NCBI GenBank assembly: GCA_002425935.1
Contig: DINE01000012.1
Location: 24,975-88,974 of the forward strand
Source of the DNA: Bacteroidales bacterium UBA5548
GTDB taxonomy: Bacteria > Bacteroidota > Bacteroidia > Bacteroidales > UBA932
Direction of reading: 5' to 3'
DNA length: 64,000 nucleotides
Below, one piece after another: positions 54,228 through 63,823 of the stretch. A program made the translations under genes and the position numbers. The notes under the pieces are model-generated. The model was not told the origin of the DNA. It did no database searches and saw only the letters and a list, made by a program, of their open reading frames with translations. Position 1 is the first letter of the stretch; every line of letters begins with the position of its first letter.

Positions 54228-54941
54228 ATGGAAAAGAAAAAAGTGCTTATAGTGGACGATGAGGAGGATTTATGCGAAATTCTCCGCTTTAATCTGAAAA
54301 GTGCCGGATTTATTGCCGATGTGGCTTTTTCGGCAGAGGAGGCTTACTCCAAGCTTAAGAACAATTATGATATTCTTCTGCTTGATGTAATGATGGGGGC
54401 TATTTCGGGATTTAAACTTGCAGAGCTGGTCAGAGAGGACTACAGCAAGGATATTCCGATAATCTTTATCTCTGCAAAAGATCAGGAGAGCGACAAACTC
54501 AAGGGGTTTCACCTTGGTGCCGATGACTATATCTCCAAACCCTTTTCAGTAAAAGAGGTTGTTGCGCGTGTTAATGCTGTTCTTGCCAGAAGCTCCGGCC
54601 AACAGAAGAGAGAGAGCCGGGATAGAGAATCAAAAAGCAGTGTCATCGATTTCAAAAATTTGCAAATCAATAAAACAAACAAACTGGTTACTATAGACGG
54701 AGCGGCAGTCAAACTGACAAAAAAAGAGTTTGAAATCCTATATATGCTTGCCAATGAGCCACATAAAATATTCTCCCGTGCCGAAATTCTGGACTCGGTG
54801 TGGAAGGATGAGGCATATGTTCTTGAACGAACTGTAGATGTTCATATTGCAAGACTGAGAAAAAAAATTGAGCCATACGGTTCGGCAATTGCCAACCGTT
54901 CGGGTTACGGATACTGCTTTGATATGCAGGAGGAGCAATAA
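54228..54941 (+). CDS. OmpR/PhoB-family response regulator
   Basis: This 237-residue regulator has a receiver domain (acidic pair DDEED near residue 10, phospho-acceptor Asp53 in LLLDVMMG, conserved Lys in ISKPF) and a winged-helix DNA-binding domain (LTKKEFEILYMLANEPHKIFSRAEILDSVW, VDVHIARLRKKI). It forms an operon with the histidine kinase 1 base downstream. It diverges from the TonB receptor operon, which is its most likely target. Which signal it answers cannot be read from sequence; PhoB-like phosphate control is possible. Confidence 0.92.
   Translation: MEKKKVLIVDDEEDLCEILRFNLKSAGFIADVAFSAEEAYSKLKNNYDILLLDVMMGAISGFKLAELVREDYSKDIPIIFISAKDQESDKLKGFHLGADDYISKPFSVKEVVARVNAVLARSSGQQKRESRDRESKSSVIDFKNLQINKTNKLVTIDGAAVKLTKKEFEILYMLANEPHKIFSRAEILDSVWKDEAYVLERTVDVHIARLRKKIEPYGSAIANRSGYGYCFDMQEEQ
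54929..54935 (+). promoter_or_regulatory. Shine-Dalgarno-like sequence for the histidine kinase
   Basis: GGAGGAG ends 7 bases before the kinase ATG at 54943. It lies in the last codons of the regulator, so it also encodes its final Glu residues. Confidence 0.45.
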
Positions 54942-54942
54942 T

Positions 54943-56343
54943 ATGAGCCGCTTTAAGGTCAGCTATAAATACAAGATACTTCTCTACTTTCTGGTAGTCC
55001 TTATTGCAACAGGATTACTCTTCTCCTATATTCTGGTTAAACGGGAGCAGCAACTAAAGCTTGACCGAATAACTTATCAGATGCAGCCCTATACCGATCT
55101 GATTTACCATAACATTAAGGGCAATCTTGAGAGGGAGCATCTTGAATCGGTAGTTGACTCCCTTGGAGACATCCTGCCAAAAGGGCTGAGAATAACCATA
55201 CTGGACAGATCGGCATGGGTAATATTCGATAACATGTCTCACAGAGACTCCATTCTGGACAACCACCTTAACAGACCTGAGCTCTCCGAGGCAGACTCTC
55301 TTGGCTACGGTACCTCACTCAGGTACTCTGCAACCCTGGGCAACGAATATCTCTACTATGCCAAAAAGTACCCAGAACTTTTTCTTAGAACTGCACTTGA
55401 GTATGATACGGCAATTTTACCGGTTATAAGGGTAGATAAGACATACCAGATATACATCGCATTTGTATTTCTGCTCGCCCTTGGAGTTATAGTATATATA
55501 ATCCGCACTGTAAACAAACCTTACTCGGCACTAAAGGAGTTCATAAACAGAGTACAGCATGGTGATGAGAACTACGATGACCTTGAACTTCCTAAAGATG
55601 AACTGGGTGAGGTTATCGAAAAGATTGTTAGTGCATTCAGGCAGCAGGAGATATCAAAGAAATATAAACAGGAGCTTACACACAATGTCGCCCATGAACT
55701 AAAAACACCGGTAGCCGGAATCAGGGGCTATCTTGAGACACTTCTCGGGCAGGAGAATATTGACAAGGAGCAGAGCCGTTTTTTTCTGGAAAGAGCATAT
55801 GCTCAGACACTAAGGCTTAACGCCATTATAAACGACATGGCGGTGCTTAACAAGATTGAAGAGGCTGCCGACAAGTTTGAATACGAGAAAATTAATGTAT
55901 GGAAATGTCTTAAAGAGATAGAGAACGACCTCTCTTACAAACTCGTCGAAAATAAGATTAAATTTGTGGTTAACGTTGAGTGGGAACTCGAAATCGAAGG
56001 CAACTATCTGCTGATTTACTCTCTATTTAAAAATCTCATAGACAACTCCATAGATCATGCCGGAAAAGGAATCGGAATATACATATCTCAGACCGGAATA
56101 TCAGACAATATGGTCAGATTCACATACTATGATACCGGAAAAGGTGTTAAGGAGGAGCATATAGGAAGAATTTTTGAGCGATTTTACCGTGTAGAAGAGG
56201 GGCGCAGCAGAAAGAGCGGAGGTAGCGGACTCGGCCTCTCAATTGTAAAGAACGCTGTCATGCTTCACAAAGGAACAATAAGTGTTAAAAACCGGTATAA
56301 CGGAGGTCTTCAGTTTGATTTCTCTTTAAGAATCAATGCATAG
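54943..56343 (+). CDS. PhoR-like sensor histidine kinase
   Basis: This 466-residue membrane kinase has two membrane segments (about 11-31 and 169-188) around a periplasmic sensor domain of about 135 residues. A HAMP-like linker and H-box [14 protein letters not shown] with His251 follow, then N-box [10 protein letters not shown] and G-boxes DTGKGV and [10 protein letters not shown]. It pairs with the preceding regulator. The ATG at 54943 gives [10 protein letters not shown]. The frame back to 54868 runs inside the regulator gene and is rejected. Its stop overlaps that of the convergent folE by 11 bases. Confidence 0.92.
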   Translation: MSRFKVSYKYKILLYFLVVLIATGLLFSYILVKREQQLKLDRITYQMQPYTDLIYHNIKGNLEREHLESVVDSLGDILPKGLRITILDRSAWVIFDNMSHRDSILDNHLNRPELSEADSLGYGTSLRYSATLGNEYLYYAKKYPELFLRTALEYDTAILPVIRVDKTYQIYIAFVFLLALGVIVYIIRTVNKPYSALKEFINRVQHGDENYDDLELPKDELGEVIEKIVSAFRQQEISKKYKQELTHNVAHELKTPVAGIRGYLETLLGQENIDKEQSRFFLERAYAQTLRLNAIINDMAVLNKIEEAADKFEYEKINVWKCLKEIENDLSYKLVENKIKFVVNVEWELEIEGNYLLIYSLFKNLIDNSIDHAGKGIGIYISQTGISDNMVRFTYYDTGKGVKEEHIGRIFERFYRVEEGRSRKSGGSGLGLSIVKNAVMLHKGTISVKNRYNGGLQFDFSLRINA

Positions 56344-56932
56344 AGACACCTATCAGGTGTAAGAACTCCTCTCTGGTTCTCAAATCTTTCAGGAACGCAC
56401 CGGTAAAAGCAGAGGTGGTTGTAACTGAGTTCAGCTTCTGAACACCCCTTATCTGCATACACATGTGTGATGCCTCAATAACAACGGCCACTCCCAGAGG
56501 ATTAAGGGTCTCCTGAATGCAGTCCCGAATCTGAACTGTGAGTCTCTCCTGAACCTGAAGCCTTCTTGCAAATGCCTCCACAACTCTGGCAATTTTACTC
56601 AGACCTGTTATATACCCATTCGGAATATAAGCAACATGAGCCTTACCGTAAAAAGGTAGCATATGGTGTTCGCAAAGTGAGTAGAGCTCTATATCCTTAA
56701 CGAGAACTATCTGCTGATACTCCTCCTTGAATTTTGCTGAGTTAAGAATTGCCTTACCATCCATCTGGTAGCCCTGAGTAAGGAACTGAATTGAACGGGC
56801 AACCCTTATTGGGGTTAGTTTAAGCCCTTCTCTATCTGAATCTTCCCCAATAAGATCCAGTACATTTTTATAGTTTTTAGCCAGTTCCTGAGTTGTCTCC
56901 TCATCGTACTGCTCTATCTTTGTATATGCCAT
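56333..56932 (-). CDS. folE: GTP cyclohydrolase I
   Basis: This 199-residue enzyme converts GTP to dihydroneopterin triphosphate for folate synthesis. The zinc and catalytic motifs are [20 protein letters not shown] and [10 protein letters not shown], with [20 protein letters not shown] between. All three zinc ligands (two Cys, one His) are present. It stands alone on the minus strand between the two-component system and mqnB. Confidence 0.95.
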   Translation of the reverse strand: MAYTKIEQYDEETTQELAKNYKNVLDLIGEDSDREGLKLTPIRVARSIQFLTQGYQMDGKAILNSAKFKEEYQQIVLVKDIELYSLCEHHMLPFYGKAHVAYIPNGYITGLSKIARVVEAFARRLQVQERLTVQIRDCIQETLNPLGVAVVIEASHMCMQIRGVQKLNSVTTTSAFTGAFLKDLRTREEFLHLIGVSMH

Positions 56933-56974
56933 AATAATTGTCTAATTTCGTGCAATATTACAAAAAAAATACTA

Positions 56975-57652
56975 ATGAGAATTTTGATAACTGCAGCCGA
57001 GGAGGAGGAGTTAATTACGGCAAAACAGGCATTTAACTCATTATCAAAGAGACAGAGCTATGGATTGGATGTAACCTATATGCTAACGGGCATAGGTACA
57101 ACCTCAACAAGTTATCGTCTGACAAAGATATTGAATACAACTTCAGAGAAATTCGACCTTGTACTCAACATTGGAATTGCAGGCAGTTTTACCCCTGACT
57201 TTCCAATTGGCTCAGTAGCAAGAATTGAAAAAGAGCATTTTGGAGATCTGGGATTTGAGACATTCGGTGGTTTCCAGACCCTTTTTGATTATAAGATTCT
57301 CGATGCAGATACCCACCCGTATAAAGGGGGCGCTCTTCATTCGCCTGAACTTGAACCTGCACTCGAAAGTGCGCTTAATATTTACAAAAAAGCAACTGCG
57401 GTAACAGTTCAGACAGTCAGCGGTCTTCCTGAAAAAACACTACAGCTCGTTAAAGATTTTAAGCCTCAGATTGAGAGTATGGAGGGTGCCGCATTTTTCT
57501 ATGTATGTATCCTTGAGAAGGTCCCTTTTGCAGAGATAAGGAGCGTTTCAAACGAAGTTGGGGAGAGAGACAGAACCAAATGGAACATCCCTTTGGCGCT
57601 GGATTCACTAAGAGATGCCTGTAAGGTTGTATTTGAAGCACTTGTGCAATGA
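56975..57652 (+). CDS. mqnB: Futalosine hydrolase
   Basis: This 225-residue nucleosidase releases dehypoxanthine futalosine from futalosine in menaquinone synthesis. It has the purine phosphorylase/MTAN fold: ITAAEEEELITAKQAF at the start, LNIGIAGSF, and ESMEGAAFFYVC with the base-binding residues near the C-terminus. The next gene is mqnD, overlapping by 4 bases, which fixes its function over generic nucleosidases. It shows that this organism uses the futalosine route. Confidence 0.92.
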   Translation: MRILITAAEEEELITAKQAFNSLSKRQSYGLDVTYMLTGIGTTSTSYRLTKILNTTSEKFDLVLNIGIAGSFTPDFPIGSVARIEKEHFGDLGFETFGGFQTLFDYKILDADTHPYKGGALHSPELEPALESALNIYKKATAVTVQTVSGLPEKTLQLVKDFKPQIESMEGAAFFYVCILEKVPFAEIRSVSNEVGERDRTKWNIPLALDSLRDACKVVFEALVQ

Positions 57653-58506
57653 GACTTAAACTGGCATATTCACCCTGCCCGAATGACACCTTCATTTTTC
57701 ATGCAATGGTTCACTCCCTTGTTGATTGTGAAGGAGTCTCATTTGAGGTGAACCTTGCCGATGTAGAGAATCTTAATCAGGGAGCATTTTCAGGCGCTTA
57801 TGATATTTGCAAACTAAGTTATCATGCCTATTTCAGGCTGACAGACAAATATATAATGCTACGTTCCGGCAGTGCTTTAGGTCACAGCAACGGCCCGCTT
57901 TTTGTCACATCAGGCACAAGCTCTTTGCTTGACAAAAACGGCAAACCAGATCTGGAGCAAATTACTGAGAGCACAATTGCCGTACCAGGCAGGTTAACCA
58001 CAGCAGCACTGCTTTTGGGCGTTACATTCCCTCAAGTTAAAAAGACAATTCCTGTACTATTTTCGGATATCGAAAAAAGGGTTCTATCAGGAGAGTTTGC
58101 AGGAGGGGTTCTGATTCATGAAGGGAGGTTTACATACGAAAAGAGAGGCTTAAAACTCATTGCCGATCTTGGTGAGAGGTGGGAGAAGATGAGTTCATTG
58201 CCGATACCGCTTGGTGGGATAGCCATCCGCAGGGAGTTTGACGATGACCTTGCGGCAAAGATTAACAGAGTTTTGAGAAGGAGCATAGAGTATGCTATTC
58301 AAAATCCCGGCATATCAAAAGAGTATGTCTGCAGCTATGCACAGGAGCTTGAAGAAGATGTTATAGAGAAACACATTAAACTTTTTGTAAACGACTACAC
58401 AACAGATGTGGGGGTAAAGGGTCAGGAGGCAGTAAGTTACATGTACAAAAAGGCAGTTGAACAAGGTTTGGCATCAAATAGTGTTGCGAAACTCTTTATT
58501 TTATAG
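57649..58506 (+). CDS. mqnD: 1,4-dihydroxy-6-naphthoate synthase
   Basis: This 285-residue enzyme acts in the futalosine pathway after MqnC. It begins LKLAYSPCPNDTFIFHAMVH, the MqnD signature, and continues with the periplasmic-binding-protein-like fold (KLSYHAYFRLTDKYIMLRSGSALG, LIHEGRFTYEKRGL). It overlaps mqnB (ATGA). MqnA, MqnC and MqnE are not within this window. The short-chain product is turned into menaquinone by prenylation elsewhere. Confidence 0.93.
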   Translation: MRLKLAYSPCPNDTFIFHAMVHSLVDCEGVSFEVNLADVENLNQGAFSGAYDICKLSYHAYFRLTDKYIMLRSGSALGHSNGPLFVTSGTSSLLDKNGKPDLEQITESTIAVPGRLTTAALLLGVTFPQVKKTIPVLFSDIEKRVLSGEFAGGVLIHEGRFTYEKRGLKLIADLGERWEKMSSLPIPLGGIAIRREFDDDLAAKINRVLRRSIEYAIQNPGISKEYVCSYAQELEEDVIEKHIKLFVNDYTTDVGVKGQEAVSYMYKKAVEQGLASNSVAKLFIL

Positions 58507-58530
58507 ATTTGCATTCTAAAACAGACTAAG

Positions 58531-59238
58531 ATGAGCAAGGAAATCATCAGGATTCAAGGAATCAAGAAGTTCTACAAAGTTGGCACTCAGGAAGTGAGAG
58601 CATTAAACGGAGTTGATATAATCATAAACCAAAATGAATATGTTGCAATCATGGGACCATCAGGTTCCGGAAAATCAACGATGATGAATATCCTTGGTTG
58701 TCTGGACAGCCCGACTGACGGCACATATATTCTTAACGGAACAGATGTATCAAAGATGGATGACGGTCAGCTTGCAGAGATCAGGAATAAAGAGATTGGA
58801 TTTGTTTTCCAGTCATTTAACCTTTTACCAAGGTACACTGCACTGGACAATGTTGCCCTACCGCTGATATATTCAGGTGCAGGCAAAGCCGAGAGAGACA
58901 CAAGAGCAAAAGAGGCTCTGGAGAGTGTCGATCTCACAGACAGGATGCACCACAAACCCAACGAACTTTCAGGAGGTCAGAGGCAGAGAGTTGCCGTTGC
59001 AAGGGCCCTGGTAAACAAACCTTCCATTATACTCGCAGACGAACCAACAGGAAACCTTGACTCAAAGACATCTAAAGATATTATGAAGCTGTTTGACAAT
59101 ATTTACAATATGGGTAACACAATTATTGTAGTAACTCATGAAGAGGATATTGCCAAACACGCCAGAAGAATTATCCGCTTAAGGGACGGTCTGGTAGAGT
59201 CTGACGAAACAAACAGTAATCCTGTTAAAGAGATTTAA
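58531..59238 (+). CDS. LolD/MacB-like ABC transporter ATP-binding protein
   Basis: This 235-residue ATPase has Walker [10 protein letters not shown], a Q-loop [17 protein letters not shown], signature [15 protein letters not shown] and Walker [13 protein letters not shown]. This profile is that of LolD, FtsE and MacB-type ATPases that serve envelope lipoprotein or efflux systems. No permease gene is adjacent, so the partner must be elsewhere. It starts 25 bases after mqnD and ends 3 bases before the adenosyltransferase. Confidence 0.9.
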   Translation: MSKEIIRIQGIKKFYKVGTQEVRALNGVDIIINQNEYVAIMGPSGSGKSTMMNILGCLDSPTDGTYILNGTDVSKMDDGQLAEIRNKEIGFVFQSFNLLPRYTALDNVALPLIYSGAGKAERDTRAKEALESVDLTDRMHHKPNELSGGQRQRVAVARALVNKPSIILADEPTGNLDSKTSKDIMKLFDNIYNMGNTIIVVTHEEDIAKHARRIIRLRDGLVESDETNSNPVKEI

Positions 59239-59241
59239 CCC

Positions 59242-59778
59242 ATGAAAGTATATACAAAAACCGGTGATAAAGGGAAAACCTCTCTAGTCGGCGGAACAAG
59301 GGTCAGCAAAGATGACCCAAAGGTTAATGCATATGGCAATGTAGATGAATTAATTTCTCATATTGCTCTTCTGAGAGCAGGCACCGAAGGTGCGCCATTT
59401 CACGAAAACCTCCGCAGAATTCAGGCAAACCTAATGCTAATTGCAGCACACTTTGCCTCTGACACAGAGCAGTCAAAAAAGATCAAATGTCTGGAAACAA
59501 CAGAAATAGAGTTTCTGGAAGAACAAATTGACCAAATGACTGCCGAGCTCCCTGTCCAGAATGCATTCATTCTTCCGGGCAAACCAAGAGTCTCAGCTGA
59601 GTGCCATATAGCAAGAACTGTTTGCCGCAGAGCCGAAAGATCTTCAATCGCTCTTATATCCGAACCCAGGGTAGAGAGTGCAATTAAATATCTTAACCGT
59701 TTATCTGACTACTTGTATGTGTATGCCAGATACTTAGCCATGGTAAATGGCGTTCCTGATGATTTCTGGTATCAATAA
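59242..59778 (+). CDS. PduO-type cob(I)alamin adenosyltransferase
   Basis: This 178-residue enzyme adenosylates cobalamin to the coenzyme form. It begins VYTKTGDKGKTSLVGGTRVSKDD, the classic ATP-binding start, and has the AECHIARTVCRRAERSS and YLNRLSDYLYVYAR segments. It implies at least one B12-dependent enzyme in this organism, such as methylmalonyl-CoA mutase, though none is here. I noticed no obvious B12 riboswitch upstream. Confidence 0.94.
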   Translation: MKVYTKTGDKGKTSLVGGTRVSKDDPKVNAYGNVDELISHIALLRAGTEGAPFHENLRRIQANLMLIAAHFASDTEQSKKIKCLETTEIEFLEEQIDQMTAELPVQNAFILPGKPRVSAECHIARTVCRRAERSSIALISEPRVESAIKYLNRLSDYLYVYARYLAMVNGVPDDFWYQ

Positions 59779-59862
59779 CCTTGTTAATTAAAAATTATTC
59801 ATTATCTTCGCACACTATTTTGGTATTTAATTATAAATACTTAATTATTAATTCATTGCACT

Positions 59863-60084
59863 ATGTATTGGACATTAGAACTGGCATCTAAACTTGAAGA
59901 TGCTCCATGGCCGGCAACTAAAGAGGAGTTGATTGATTACGCAACCCGTTCAGGTGCACCTCTGGAAGTGATTGAAAACCTTGAAGATCTTGAGGATGAT
60001 GGAGAGGTGTATGACAGCATAGAGGATATCTGGCCTGATTACCCCAGCAAAGAGGACTTCTTCTTTAACGAGGAGGAGTATTAA
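59863..60084 (+). CDS. DUF2795 family small acidic protein
   Basis: This 73-residue acidic protein matches DUF2795, with WTLELASKLEDAPWPATKEELIDYATRSGAP and VIENLEDLEDD. From memory the short form with this exact acidic tail is common in Bacteroidota and ends in EDFFFNEEEY as here. No function is established. It is preceded by an 84-base gap and followed 11 bases later by trkA. Confidence 0.82.
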   Translation: MYWTLELASKLEDAPWPATKEELIDYATRSGAPLEVIENLEDLEDDGEVYDSIEDIWPDYPSKEDFFFNEEEY

Positions 60085-60095
60085 AATAGTCTGAA

Positions 60096-61442
60096 ATGAA
60101 AATAATTATTGCCGGAGCAGGCGAAGTAGGCAGTCACCTGGCAAAAATGCTCAGTAATGAGTACCATGACCTCACTATTATCGACAACGAGGAGTCCAGG
60201 TTAAACAGAGTAGCTGAGAGTTCAGATGTTATAACGGTATTTGGCTCTCCTACTTCAATAAAGACACTTGCCTACGCAGGGGCCGCTAAGGCGGACCTCT
60301 TTATCGCCGTAAGCCCCTCCCAGGAGCAGGATGTAAACATCATAAGTGCCCTCCTTGCAAAAAAGATGGGCAGCTCAAAGGTAACGGCAAGAATCAACAA
60401 CGACGAATACCTTCAGAACGAGAACAAACTCCTCTTTACTGAGATGGGTATCGACCTCTTGTTCTATCCCGAAAAGATAGCCTCTCACGAAATCACAGAC
60501 CTGCTTAAGCAAACCGGAACATCTGAATTTATGGACTTCTCAGGCGGCAAGCTTCAGCTTATTGTGTTCCGCCTTGACGACGGAGCCCCATTAATAGACA
60601 AAACTCTTGCTGATTACACCTCTGAGGGTGAACTCCAGTACAGAGCTGTTGCTATTTCACGTGAAGGTCAGACAATTATCCCAAGAAGCTCTACAAGATT
60701 CAAAATGCACGACCTTGTCTTTGTAATATCAAAAAGGACCGGAGTGCAGGAGGTTATGAGCTATTCAGGAAAAAACAATATCGATGTTAAAAGGCTCATG
60801 ATTGTCGGAGGGGGCAGAATCGGAGAGATGGTAGCGAAAAAGCTTGAGGGTAGCATCGATTACATCAAACTTATAGAGAAGAGACGCGACAGGTGTGATG
60901 TGCTTAACGAAAGGCTAACTAAAACACTCGTTATTAATGGCGACGCGCGTAACACAGATCTTCTTATAGAGGAGGATGTAAATGATTTTGACGCATTTGT
61001 TGCAGTGACAAGCAGCTCAGAAACCAACATTTTGTCTTGTGTTATGGCAAAGAAGATGGGTGTCGCCAAAACAATTGCCGAGGTTGAAAATATAGATTAT
61101 ATCAAACTTGCAGAGGGGATGGGAGTTGATGCAGTAATCAATAAAAAACTGATTACCGCAAGCCGTATTTTCCGCTTTACCCTTTCGAACAAAGTTCAGT
61201 CCATAAAGTGCCTGAATGGTTCCGATGCAGAGATTCTTGAGTTTATAGTTAACCCTAACAGTATGATAACCCGGGATAAGATCCGGAACATCGGGTTTCC
61301 TAAAGATGCAATTATCGGAGGGGTAATAAGGGGAAATAACAGCTTTATTGCTCTGGGAGACACAGAGATTAAACCATACGACCGTGTAGTTGTATTTGCA
61401 CTACCTTCTGCTCTTAAAAAGGTGAACAAATTCTTCGCCTGA
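60096..61442 (+). CDS. trkA: Trk potassium uptake regulatory subunit TrkA
   Basis: This 448-residue cytoplasmic protein has two RCK halves. Each starts with a Rossmann NAD-binding motif (MKIIIAGAGEVGSHLAK and LMIVGGGRIGEMVAKKL) and is followed by a TrkA-C domain. It gates the TrkH/TrkG potassium channel, which is not in this window. The presence of both halves is the normal TrkA plan. It follows the DUF2795 gene closely. Confidence 0.92.
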   Translation: MKIIIAGAGEVGSHLAKMLSNEYHDLTIIDNEESRLNRVAESSDVITVFGSPTSIKTLAYAGAAKADLFIAVSPSQEQDVNIISALLAKKMGSSKVTARINNDEYLQNENKLLFTEMGIDLLFYPEKIASHEITDLLKQTGTSEFMDFSGGKLQLIVFRLDDGAPLIDKTLADYTSEGELQYRAVAISREGQTIIPRSSTRFKMHDLVFVISKRTGVQEVMSYSGKNNIDVKRLMIVGGGRIGEMVAKKLEGSIDYIKLIEKRRDRCDVLNERLTKTLVINGDARNTDLLIEEDVNDFDAFVAVTSSSETNILSCVMAKKMGVAKTIAEVENIDYIKLAEGMGVDAVINKKLITASRIFRFTLSNKVQSIKCLNGSDAEILEFIVNPNSMITRDKIRNIGFPKDAIIGGVIRGNNSFIALGDTEIKPYDRVVVFALPSALKKVNKFFA

Positions 61443-61530
61443 TTAGCTCCTCTATAAAATATTTATAAAATACTTCCAATTATCTTATTATAATTTGTAA
61501 GCAAAAGTAGCTTATATCATTTCGATTTAT

Positions 61531-61538
61531 TACCTTTG
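61531..61538 (+). promoter_or_regulatory. Candidate -7 element for aspA
   Basis: TACCTTTG lies 26 bases before the aspA ATG in a 122-base gap after trkA. No -33 TTTG is seen at the right distance. Confidence 0.4.
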
Positions 61539-61564
61539 CCGCACATTTTTAAAAAACAAAAGAG

Positions 61565-62995
61565 ATGGGAAGATTTCAATTTGAAGTTAGCGGAAATACA
61601 CGCACCGAGCACGATTTACTGGGAGAAAAAGAGGTACCGGCAGAGGCACTTTTCGGAATTCAGACTTTAAGATGCGTAGAGAATTTTGACATCAGCAGGG
61701 ATTACCTTTCGGAGTATCCCGAATTTACAAAGGCTCTTGGTATTGTAAAGATGGGTGCTATACTGGCAAACCACAAACTTGGCCTTGTAAGTGACCAGAT
61801 TAAAAACGCTGTGGTAGCTGCATGTAAAGAGCTTATGGAGGGGCAGCACCTTGAGCACTTCCCTATAGATATGGTACAGGGGGGAGCGGGTACAAGCGTC
61901 AATATGAACGCAAATGAGGTAATCGCAAACAGAGCCCTTGAGATAATGGGGAAAGAGCGTGGTCAGTACCAGTTCTGCAGCCCGAATGACCATGTAAATA
62001 TGGCTCAGTCAACAAACGATGCATATCCAAGTGCAATGCATATAGGACTCTACCTCACCCACTTTCATGTTAGAGAGGCAATGGAGAGCCTGATTCAATC
62101 TTTTGAAAACAAAGAGAGGGAGTTTGCAGGCATAATAAAAATGGGCAGAACACAGCTTCAGGATGCTGTTCCAATGACACTGGGTCAAAGCTTTGGTGCA
62201 TATGCCTCTGCGATGAAGCATGAACTTGAAAGACTTGAGAAAGCAGCTTCTGAGTTCCTTGAGATAAATATGGGTGCAACTGCTATAGGTACAGGCATTA
62301 CTGCCGAGCCCGGATATGCCGAAGAGTGCATCAAAAACATAAGACAAATCACAGGCTGGGATATCAAACTTGCAAGTAATCTCATTGAGGCAACGCACGA
62401 CACCTCATGCATGGTTTCTTACGCCTCTGCACTAAAAATGATAGCAATACGCTTGTCAAAAATTTGCAACGACCTTAGAATACTCTCTTCAGGGCCAAGA
62501 ACAGGAATTGCAGAGATAAGCCTTCCACCAAAACAGCCGGGATCATCAATTATGCCGGGTAAAGTGAACCCTGTAATTCCTGAAGTTGTTAATCAGGTGT
62601 GTTTCAAAATCATAGGCAACGAGACAGCTGTTTGCATGGCATCAGAGGCAGCACAGCTCGAACTTAACGTAATGGAACCTGTTATGGTTCAAAGCATTGT
62701 GGAGTCAAGCGACTGGATGATCAGAGCTCTGAACACCCTCCGGGTGGAGTGCGTAGATGGCATTAAGGCCAATCCGGAGCACTGCCGCAACATGGTTGAG
62801 AACTCAATAGGAATTGTAACTGCCCTTAAGCCATTTATAGGCTATGAAAAGAGCACCGAGATTGCAAAAGAGGCCCTTCAGTCAGGTAAAAGTGTCTATA
62901 AACTTGTGCTTGAAAAAGGTGTTTTAACTAAGGAGCAGATGGACAAAATTCTTGACCCTGCAAACATGGTTAAACCGGTAAAGATCGAAATTTAG
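61565..62995 (+). CDS. aspA: Aspartate ammonia-lyase
   Basis: This 476-residue enzyme interconverts aspartate with fumarate and ammonia. The superfamily signature GSSIMPGKVNPV is present, as is the aspartase-specific start TRTEHDLLGEKEVPAEALFGIQTLRCVENF. The MAQSTNDAYPSA and GAGTSVNMNANEV segments fit too. In anaerobic Bacteroidales it may feed fumarate respiration, which uses menaquinone. That link is inference. Confidence 0.94.
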   Translation: MGRFQFEVSGNTRTEHDLLGEKEVPAEALFGIQTLRCVENFDISRDYLSEYPEFTKALGIVKMGAILANHKLGLVSDQIKNAVVAACKELMEGQHLEHFPIDMVQGGAGTSVNMNANEVIANRALEIMGKERGQYQFCSPNDHVNMAQSTNDAYPSAMHIGLYLTHFHVREAMESLIQSFENKEREFAGIIKMGRTQLQDAVPMTLGQSFGAYASAMKHELERLEKAASEFLEINMGATAIGTGITAEPGYAEECIKNIRQITGWDIKLASNLIEATHDTSCMVSYASALKMIAIRLSKICNDLRILSSGPRTGIAEISLPPKQPGSSIMPGKVNPVIPEVVNQVCFKIIGNETAVCMASEAAQLELNVMEPVMVQSIVESSDWMIRALNTLRVECVDGIKANPEHCRNMVENSIGIVTALKPFIGYEKSTEIAKEALQSGKSVYKLVLEKGVLTKEQMDKILDPANMVKPVKIEI

Positions 62996-63005
62996 GCCTG
63001 TAAGC

Positions 63006-63815
63006 TTATCTGAGTGCTTCCCGTAATCTGAATATTATCGGGAAAGTATATACCACACTTACAGTCTGATTATACATTCTGGCGGGGTTCCAGAGAGGAG
63101 AGTTGCTCACAACTGATACCGCTTCTGCCGACAAATCCGGATGAGGGCTGCTGATTACTTCTATGTCAATCAGCCGGCCCTCTTCTGTTATTGTAAATCT
63201 AAGCTGAACCTCTCCCTCTATTCTGGCAACTCTGCAACTCTCGGGATAGGTGAGGTTTCTGCTTACCCAAAAGACAAACTCCGACTCCACAGGCTTGCCT
63301 CTGAACAGCGGCTTCTGAGTCACTGCTGACATGTCAGTCACAACAGTTCCATCCTCGTCCCAGTACTCCTCTTTGATTTTCTTACCATCTTTATACTCGA
63401 TTGCTGCAGACCTCTTACCACTTTTGAAATAGTACTCACTTACCCCCTGAAGTTTACCCTCTGCAAATTGCTGAACTCCTATCACAGTCCCGTCTGCTCT
63501 GAAAACTCTTGACGGGCCCTGCCTTAAACCGTTTTTAATGGTTGCATTGTACAGTATTCTGTTCATCCCTTTCGCAAACATTATAAGATTCCCGTTCCTC
63601 TTGTCATTGGTTGCAAAATAGCCCTCTGCGCCGGTATATTTTCCCTTCGCCATCATTTTTACCTGATGCAGATTAGTGCTGTCCGATGCAGGTTTAAAGA
63701 GAGCATACATTGCCTTTTTGGGCTGACACGTTTCCCATTTATCAGTAAAATACTCTTGTGAAAAGAGAGTGCCGGTAAATACCAGCAAGGTTGTAATAAA
63801 AAGTACTTTTTTCAT
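63006..63815 (-). CDS. TonB C-terminal domain protein with MORN-like repeats
   Basis: This 269-residue protein has a signal peptide (residues 1-20). A region of short repeats (residues about 85-150; KNGLRQGPSRVFRADG, EGKLQGVSEYYFKSGKR, YKDGKKIKEEYWDEDG) looks like MORN or toxin-antitoxin-antidote repeats. A TonB C-terminal domain follows (RIEGEVQLRFTITEEGRLIDIEVISS, SNSPLWNPARMYN). It lacks a long Pro-rich spanning region, so it may not span the periplasm like classic TonB. It follows another minus-strand gene by 8 bases. Confidence 0.75.
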   Translation of the reverse strand: MKKVLFITTLLVFTGTLFSQEYFTDKWETCQPKKAMYALFKPASDSTNLHQVKMMAKGKYTGAEGYFATNDKRNGNLIMFAKGMNRILYNATIKNGLRQGPSRVFRADGTVIGVQQFAEGKLQGVSEYYFKSGKRSAAIEYKDGKKIKEEYWDEDGTVVTDMSAVTQKPLFRGKPVESEFVFWVSRNLTYPESCRVARIEGEVQLRFTITEEGRLIDIEVISSPHPDLSAEAVSVVSNSPLWNPARMYNQTVSVVYTFPIIFRLREALR

Positions 63816-63823
63816 AAATATTG

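Noticed and set aside
54868..54942. N-terminal extension of the PhoR-like kinase
   Set aside because: It lies within the response regulator gene, while the ATG at 54943 has a Shine-Dalgarno-like sequence and a correct first membrane segment.
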